A stretch of DNA of 10,596 nt from Actinotalea sp. (GTDB taxonomy: Bacteria > Actinomycetota > Actinomycetes > Actinomycetales > Cellulomonadaceae): assembly GCA_014360395.1 (NCBI GenBank), contig JACIXM010000142.1, positions 1 through 10,596 on the forward strand, written 5' to 3'. Below, piece by piece: positions 6,932 to 10,596 of this stretch (its first letter is position 1; each line of letters starts with the position of its first letter). A program made the translations under genes and the position numbers. Below the pieces are notes generated by a model. That model was not told the origin of the DNA. It saw only the letters and a list, made by a program, of their open reading frames with translations, and made no database searches.

Positions 6932-8326
6932 ATCGACACCTACGAGGTCCTCGTCGTCGGCGCCGGCCCGGCGGGCACGGCGGCGGCGCTGCGGGCGGCG
7001 GAGCTCGGCGCACGGGTCGGCGTCGTCGAGTCCGGGCCGACCGGCGGCACGTGCGTCAACTCCGGCTGCGTCCCCACGCGCGTCCTGGCCAAGACCGCCC
7101 GCCTCATGCGCGAGGTCCGTACCGCCGACGTCTACGGCATCGCCGTCACCGAGCAGCGCATCGACTGGCCGACGACGGTCGCCCGCGTCCGCGCCACGGT
7201 CGAGCGGGTCCGGCAGACCAAGGACGACGCCGGCCGCTTCGAGGCGGCGGGCGTGGACCTGCTGCGCGGCCGGGCGCGCTTCGTCTCCCCGCACGAGCTG
7301 GAGATCCGCGCGGACGACGACGCCCCGCGCCGCGTCCGCGCCGAGGCCGTGGTCCTCTGCGTGGGCGGGCACTCCCGCCGCCTGCCCGTGCCCGGCGCGG
7401 AGCTCGCGACCATGCCGGAGGAGGTGCTGGACCTGCCGGAGCTGCCCGGGCGCGTGGCCGTCGTCGGCGCGGGCAACACGGGCGCCCAGCTCGTGACGAT
7501 CTTCAACGCGTTCGGCAGCGAGGTGACGCTGCTGGAGGTCGCCCCGCGGATCCTCGCCCCCTCGGACCCTGACGTCTCCGCGCACGTCGAGAAGGCGTTC
7601 CGCGAGCAGGGTGTCCGGGTCGAGGCCGGGATCGAGTCGGTCGAGCGGCTGGAGCGCACCGACGACGGGATCCGCCTGGCCTGGACCGTCGAGGGGGAGA
7701 CCCGCGACGTCGTCGTCGACGCGGTCATCATGTCGACGGGCTGGCCGGCCGCGATCGAGGACCTGGGGCTCGAGGCCGCGGGCGTCGAGGCCGAGCAGGG
7801 GGCCATCCCCGTCGACGAGTACCTCGCGACCAACGTCGGCCACGTCTACGTCGCGGGCGACGCCAACGGTGCCGCGATGCTCGTCCAGGCCGCGAACGCG
7901 GAGGCGGAGGCGGCGGCGCGCAACGCCGTCCTCGGGACGACGGTCCGGGCGCCGCACCACCTCCTGCCCGCCGGCGGCTTCACCGACCCGGACTACGCGG
8001 ACGTCGGACTCACCGAGGACCAGGCGCGCGAGCGCGACGAGCACTGCGTCACGACCCTCGTCGCGTACGAGGACCTGGAGCGGCCCGCGATCGACGACCG
8101 CCCGCGCGGGTTCCTCAAGCTCGTCGCGGACCGCCGGCGCGAGTACCTGCTCGGCGCGCACGCGGTGGGGGAGAACGCCGTCGAGGTCATCCAGGCGGTG
8201 ACGACGGCGATGGCCGCGGGCGTGGACGTCGCGACGCTGGCGAAGGTGGAGTTCGCCTACCCGACGTACAGCGCGGCGATCGGTGTCGCGGCCCGCCGCC
8301 TGCTGGAGGAGCCCGCGGTCCGCTGA
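6929..8326 (+). CDS. Class I flavin disulfide reductase (lipoamide dehydrogenase/mercuric reductase-like)
   Basis: A 465-residue FAD/NAD(P) two-dinucleotide-domain protein. The FAD motif GAGPAG is at 11-16 and the second FAD contact AGDAN at 309-313. The redox-active dithiol GTCVNSGCVPT has Cys42 and Cys47. The NAD motif GAGNTG is at 180-185, followed by Glu203 at the end of the second strand, which favours NADH. The dimer interface domain starts near 345. In lipoamide dehydrogenase and glutathione reductase the C-terminus carries HPTxxE, whose His is the acid/base. Here the same place reads FAYPTYSAA (Tyr444, Ala449), so both His and Glu are absent. Tyr in this position is also seen in SthA transhydrogenases, which lack the dithiol. 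The C-terminal CC of mercuric reductase is missing. The electron acceptor is therefore unclear. The ATG at 6929 is chosen because the FAD strand begins directly after it. Confidence 0.88.
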   Translation: MIDTYEVLVVGAGPAGTAAALRAAELGARVGVVESGPTGGTCVNSGCVPTRVLAKTARLMREVRTADVYGIAVTEQRIDWPTTVARVRATVERVRQTKDDAGRFEAAGVDLLRGRARFVSPHELEIRADDDAPRRVRAEAVVLCVGGHSRRLPVPGAELATMPEEVLDLPELPGRVAVVGAGNTGAQLVTIFNAFGSEVTLLEVAPRILAPSDPDVSAHVEKAFREQGVRVEAGIESVERLERTDDGIRLAWTVEGETRDVVVDAVIMSTGWPAAIEDLGLEAAGVEAEQGAIPVDEYLATNVGHVYVAGDANGAAMLVQAANAEAEAAARNAVLGTTVRAPHHLLPAGGFTDPDYADVGLTEDQARERDEHCVTTLVAYEDLERPAIDDRPRGFLKLVADRRREYLLGAHAVGENAVEVIQAVTTAMAAGVDVATLAKVEFAYPTYSAAIGVAARRLLEEPAVR

Positions 8327-8403
8327 GCCGGCTCGCCGCCGCCCGCCCTGCCCGACCGCGATCCCGCCCACCCCCGCCCGCGACCCCGTCCAGCCGGCAC
8401 GCT

Positions 8404-8456
8404 CCTCAGCGGGGAGACCTCGTGGCGGATAGCGGCACGAACCTTCCCCGCTGGGG
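8404..8456. repeat. 47-nt hairpin repeat, copy 3 (core 8407-8453)
   Basis: CAGCGGGGA at 8407-8415 pairs perfectly with TCCCCGCTG at 8445-8453. Three more outward pairs (one G-T) extend the stem to 8404-8456. An inner stem TCGTG/CACGA (8420-8424 and 8436-8440) encloses GCGGATAGCGG. The core is 47 nt, the same as copies 1 and 2, and shares GGGGAG, the CGGATA centre of copy 1, GCACGA and CCCCGC. Its outermost bases differ from copies 1 and 2 on both arms while pairing is kept. It lies in the 178-bp gap between the reductase and the sulfurtransferase and could also serve as terminator for the former. Confidence 0.65.
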
Positions 8457-8492
8457 CCCAGGCCTGGCGGCGACGGGGGCGGCGACCGGTGG

Positions 8493-8507
8493 GAGAGTGG
8501 TTCGGTG
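8493..8507 (+). promoter_or_regulatory. Possible leaderless start of the sulfurtransferase
   Basis: GAGAGT at 8493-8498 is followed by six bases and then the GTG at 8505, with no Shine-Dalgarno. The arrangement is nearly identical to that at 6917-6931 (shared AGAGTGGT, same gap), suggesting transcription that begins at the start codon. Confidence 0.35.
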
Positions 8508-9332
8508 ACGTCCGCGCTGATCTCGCCCGAGGCCCTGCTCGCCCGTCTCGCCGACGACGGCGCCGCTCCGCCCCTCCTGCTCGACGTCCGCTGGACGCTC
8601 GCGGGCTCAGACCGGGCGGGCTACGTGGCGGGCCACCTGCCCGGCGCCGTCTTCCTCGACCTCGACCACGAGCTCGCCTCACCTCCGGGGGACGGCGGAC
8701 GACACCCGCTGCCGTCTGAGGACGCGCTGGTCGCGACGCTCCGCCGGATCGGCGTCGGTCCGGACCGTGAGGTCGTCGCCTACGACGGCGGCGTCGCCGC
8801 GGCGGCGGCGCGGGCGTGGTGGGTCCTGCGGTGGGCCGGACACGAGCGGGTGCGCGTGCTCGACGGCGGCCTGCCGGCCTGGGTCGCGGCCGGCGGCGCG
8901 CTCGAGGAGGGGGACGTCGCGCCCGACCCGGCCCCGGACGGCGTCGTCCGCCCCGGCGGGCTCCGCGTCCTCGACGCCGACGACGTCCTGGCCGGTCAGG
9001 CCGGCGTGCTCCTCGACGCGCGGGCGCCGGAGCGGTTCCGCGGGGAGACGGAGCCGATCGACCCGGTCGCCGGGCACATCCCGGGCGCGGTGGACGTGCC
9101 GACGGCCACGCTGCTGGGCCCCGACGGCCGGTACCTGGCCCGCGAGCGCCTGCGCGAGGTGCTCGGCGCCGCGGTCGGGGCCGCCCGGGTGGGCGCGTAC
9201 TGCGGGTCCGGCGTCACTGCGGCGCAGCTGGTCCTCGCGCTCCACGAGGTCGGCGTGGACGCGGCGCTGTACGCCGGGTCGTGGTCGCACTGGATCCGGG
9301 ACGCGGACCGCCCGGTCGCCGTCGGCCCCTGA
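8505..9332 (+). CDS. Two-domain rhodanese, 3-mercaptopyruvate sulfurtransferase type
   Basis: A 275-residue protein made of two rhodanese domains. The first (about 1-130) is catalytically inactive. It opens with LLDVRWTLAGSDRAGYVAGH and holds VAYDGG where an active domain would have its Cys. The second (about 145-270) begins LLDARAPERFRGETEPID and has the active-site loop YCGSGVTAAQ with Cys233. CGSGVTA is the loop typical of mercaptopyruvate sulfurtransferases such as E. coli SseA, whereas thiosulfate sulfurtransferases usually carry charged CRKGVTA. The end YAGSWSHWIRDADRPVAVG is also characteristic. Expected reaction: transfer of sulfur from 3-mercaptopyruvate or thiosulfate to a thiol or cyanide, in the cytoplasm. 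The start is GTG, probably leaderless. It lies downstream of the flavin reductase on the same strand but 178 bp away, so probably has its own promoter. Confidence 0.9.
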   Translation: MTSALISPEALLARLADDGAAPPLLLDVRWTLAGSDRAGYVAGHLPGAVFLDLDHELASPPGDGGRHPLPSEDALVATLRRIGVGPDREVVAYDGGVAAAAARAWWVLRWAGHERVRVLDGGLPAWVAAGGALEEGDVAPDPAPDGVVRPGGLRVLDADDVLAGQAGVLLDARAPERFRGETEPIDPVAGHIPGAVDVPTATLLGPDGRYLARERLREVLGAAVGAARVGAYCGSGVTAAQLVLALHEVGVDAALYAGSWSHWIRDADRPVAVGP

Positions 9333-9338
9333 CCACCC

Positions 9339-9351
9339 GGCCCGACGGGCC
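9339..9351. terminator. Weak hairpin between convergent sulfurtransferase and regulator genes
   Basis: GGCCC and GGGCC pair over five bases around a 3-base loop, six bases after the TGA of the sulfurtransferase. The 62-bp gap to the end of the IclR-type gene is very GC-rich. This is the only compact hairpin I see there that could stop transcription. Weak evidence. Confidence 0.25.
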
Positions 9352-9394
9352 CGCGGGCGGGTCCCACCGGGCGCGCTGAGCGCTCGCCGATCGC

Positions 9395-10141
9395 CTACGA
9401 CGCCGCGGCCGACAGGGCGACGGCGCCGGCCCGGAGGACCGGGGCCAGACGCTCCGGTGACCAGCCTGTGGTCCGGCCGGCCAGCCCCACCACCGCGACG
9501 ACACGTCCGTCGCACCGGACCGGTGCCGCCACGCAGGACCAGCCGACACGGCGCTGCTCGCGCTCGAGGGCGACGCCGTCGTCGTGGACGCGGCGCAGGT
9601 GGTCCCCGAGGGGTCGCGGCGCGGTGACCGTGTACGGCGTCATGCGCGGCGCACCCCGGGCGGCGATCGACCGGGCCGCTTCCGGGCGGTCGGCGAGGAC
9701 GACGCGCCCGGCGGCGGTCGTCAGCACGTCCGGCCGGTCCAGCCGCTGGGCCCAGCCACCGGTCGGCGGCAGGGGCGTCCTGCGCGCGAGGCCTCCGGCC
9801 ACCGCGTCGACCAGCACGAGCAGGGGTCCGTCGACCACCGCGAGGAACGCCACCTGGCTCGTCCGGACGTGCAGCTCCCATAGCAGGGGACCAGCTGCGC
9901 CCCGGTAGGCGGCCTGGTCCAGCGCGAGGGCGCCGAGCGCGCGCAGGTGCGACCCGGTCGTGAAGCCCTCGTCGGTGCGGGCGAGCAGCCCCCGCGTCAC
10001 GAGGTCGTTCGCGATGCGCAGCGCCGACGGCTTGGGGACCCCCGTGGACCGCGCGAGCGACGCGAGCGGGACGGCGCACGACGACGCCGCCACGGTCTCG
10101 AGGATCGCGAGCGCCCGCCCCACCACGGTGTGGTCGTCCAA
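9395..10141 (-). CDS. IclR-family transcriptional regulator
   Basis: A 248-residue protein of normal IclR length. The N-terminal winged helix-turn-helix begins VVGRALAILETVA (6-18). The HTH reads about 25-47 (PLASLARSTGVPKPSALRIA), followed by the wing GLLARTDEGFTTG. The C-terminal effector domain (about 75-248) has the family landmarks LHVRTSQVAFLAVVDG, LTTAAGRVVLADRP in the place of the usual TAxGKAxLA, and VAAPVRCDGRVVAVVGLAG. It should bind DNA as a dimer and respond to a small metabolite, which is unknown. The start is read as TTG at 10141, with a GGCAGGGG-type ribosome site about five bases before it. The GTG at 10126-10124 is the alternative, and no upstream in-frame ATG or GTG occurs before a stop. 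The likely targets are its own promoter and possibly the divergent secreted-protein gene. Confidence 0.9.
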   Translation of the reverse strand: MDDHTVVGRALAILETVAASSCAVPLASLARSTGVPKPSALRIANDLVTRGLLARTDEGFTTGSHLRALGALALDQAAYRGAAGPLLWELHVRTSQVAFLAVVDGPLLVLVDAVAGGLARRTPLPPTGGWAQRLDRPDVLTTAAGRVVLADRPEAARSIAARGAPRMTPYTVTAPRPLGDHLRRVHDDGVALEREQRRVGWSCVAAPVRCDGRVVAVVGLAGRTTGWSPERLAPVLRAGAVALSAAAS

Positions 10142-10161
10142 CGCAGCCCCTGCCCGGAACG

Positions 10162-10181
10162 GACACGGGAGGACCCGTGTC
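10162..10181. promoter_or_regulatory. Inverted repeat in the iclR-type leader
   Basis: GACACGGG and CCCGTGTC are exact inverted repeats around AGGA, 21 bases upstream of the TTG. It may be an operator of the IclR-type regulator or an RNA hairpin in its leader. IclR proteins commonly bind such palindromes near their own promoters. Confidence 0.45.
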
Positions 10182-10200
10182 GCTCAGTGGAACGAGCGTA
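10181..10200 (-). promoter_or_regulatory. Candidate iclR promoter -10 box with overlapping inverted repeat
   Basis: On the reverse strand TACGCT (10200-10195) fits a -10 box. A poor -35, TTCCTC, lies 17 bases further upstream. The inverted repeat CGCTC...GAGCG (10181-10185 and 10194-10198, 8-base spacer) overlaps this -10 box. This is a plausible site for autoregulation. Confidence 0.3.
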
Positions 10201-10233
10201 GGACGCCTCGGCCCCGAGAGGAAGACAGTGGTC

Positions 10234-10263
10234 GGACCGGCACGGACCGGTACGGGCCGGCAG
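10234..10263. repeat. Three 10-bp direct repeats upstream of the secreted-protein gene
   Basis: GGACCGGCAC, GGACCGGTAC and GGGCCGGCAG follow one another without a gap, 65 bases before the ATG at 10328. The period of about one helical turn is what an activator array would need. In GC-rich DNA this could also be simple sequence drift. Confidence 0.4.
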
Positions 10264-10327
10264 CGCCGCCGCCGCCGACCGGACCCAGCTCACGACGGCG
10301 CCCCGGGCGCAGGACGGGAGACACCCC

Positions 10328-10596
10328 ATGGCACGCATCCGCATCCGCGCACTCCTCGCCGGCACCGGCACCCTCGCTCTGGTGCTGGCCGGCGCTCCGG
10401 CCCAGGCCGCGCCTCCGCCGGTCGAGAGGATCGTCGAGGAGTGGGACGACACCGTCATCGACACGTGCGGTGACGACACGGAGGACCCGGCGGACGACAT
10501 CATGATCACGTCGCGGTTCGTCGGCAGATTCGAGATCACGCTGCACCAGAGGGCCCCGGGCGCACCGCTGGTCTTCACGGGCCGCGGGCACGAGGT
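10328..10596 (+). CDS. Secreted protein of unknown function, N-terminal part
   Basis: A frame opens with ATG at 10328, has GGGAG seven bases upstream (10316-10320), and runs without a stop to the window edge (89 full codons). The first 27 residues form a clear Sec signal peptide. Basic MARIRIR is followed by the hydrophobic LLAGTGTLALVLAG and then APAQA, with cleavage expected after Ala27. The mature start (APPPVERIVEEWDDTVID) is acidic and has a Cys at 47 and a cluster of Asp and Glu at about 49-57, then reads as beta strands (SRFVGRFEITLHQR). I do not recognise the family. It resembles small exported actinobacterial hypothetical proteins. It uses AGG and AGA for some Arg codons, which is unusual next to its neighbours. 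Confidence 0.7.
   Translation, partial: MARIRIRALLAGTGTLALVLAGAPAQAAPPPVERIVEEWDDTVIDTCGDDTEDPADDIMITSRFVGRFEITLHQRAPGAPLVFTGRGHE

Noticed and set aside
6749..8371. 540-residue open frame on the reverse strand across the flavin reductase
   Set aside because: It mirrors a gene with intact FAD, NAD and dithiol motifs and has only low-complexity Arg/Asp/Gly content.
8458..8467. Ten-base palindrome CCAGGCCTGG before the sulfurtransferase
   Set aside because: It is too short, with no loop and no flanking symmetry; expected by chance in this composition.
9378..9385. Second GAGCGCTC core as another LacI operator
   Set aside because: Symmetry does not extend beyond eight bases, and the site lies between the 3' ends of convergent genes where no promoter is expected.
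8679..10166. 495-residue reverse-strand frame spanning the sulfurtransferase and the regulator
   Set aside because: It crosses two real genes in non-coding frames and shows only biased composition.

Overview
This is a very GC-rich stretch whose coding frames almost always end in G or C at the third position and whose long antisense frames stay open. That pattern, a likely LacI-type GAGCGCTC operator core, a CYTH-CHAD fusion and several probably leaderless starts together suggest an actinobacterium. A polysaccharide-using member of the Micrococcales (Cellulomonas or Promicromonosporaceae type) is a reasonable guess, but it is an inference; nothing in the window fixes the genus.

Layout from left to right. 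(1) Positions 3-347 hold the C-terminal end of a multi-spanning membrane protein, probably an ABC-2 type exporter permease, on the + strand. (2) Positions 348-683 are a rich intergenic region. It holds two copies of a 47-nt hairpin-forming repeat, a further inverted repeat, a plausible promoter, and a perfect 16-bp palindrome of LacI-operator type. (3) Positions 684-4187 encode a 1167-residue protein that looks like a remote member of the GH94-type (GH94/GH149/GH161) inverting disaccharide or oligosaccharide phosphorylases. (4) After two strong hairpins comes a CYTH-CHAD fusion protein (4386-5966, +). It converges on a short-chain dehydrogenase (5991-6818, -) through a shared 11-bp-stem hairpin in which both stop codons lie. 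(5) Divergent from the dehydrogenase is a class I flavin disulfide reductase (6929-8326, +), followed by a third copy of the 47-nt repeat and a two-domain rhodanese of mercaptopyruvate sulfurtransferase type (8505-9332, +). (6) An IclR-family regulator (9395-10141, -) converges on the sulfurtransferase. Its upstream region carries two inverted repeats and separates it from a divergent secreted protein of unknown function (10328 to the window end, +).

The genes do not form one clear pathway. The best-supported functional unit is the phosphorylase-like gene with its own promoter and operator, which reads as a carbohydrate-induced single-gene unit. The CYTH-CHAD protein points to polyphosphate or triphosphate metabolism. 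The reductase and the sulfurtransferase are both thiol or sulfane-sulfur chemistry candidates, lie on the same strand and share a start-region architecture, but no direct link is shown.

The most interesting non-coding signal is the 47-nt element found three times, at 392, 464 and 8407. Its outer stem is kept while the sequence changes, and each copy has a different inner stem. Assignments are from reading the sequence and from knowledge of the families; no database search was made.
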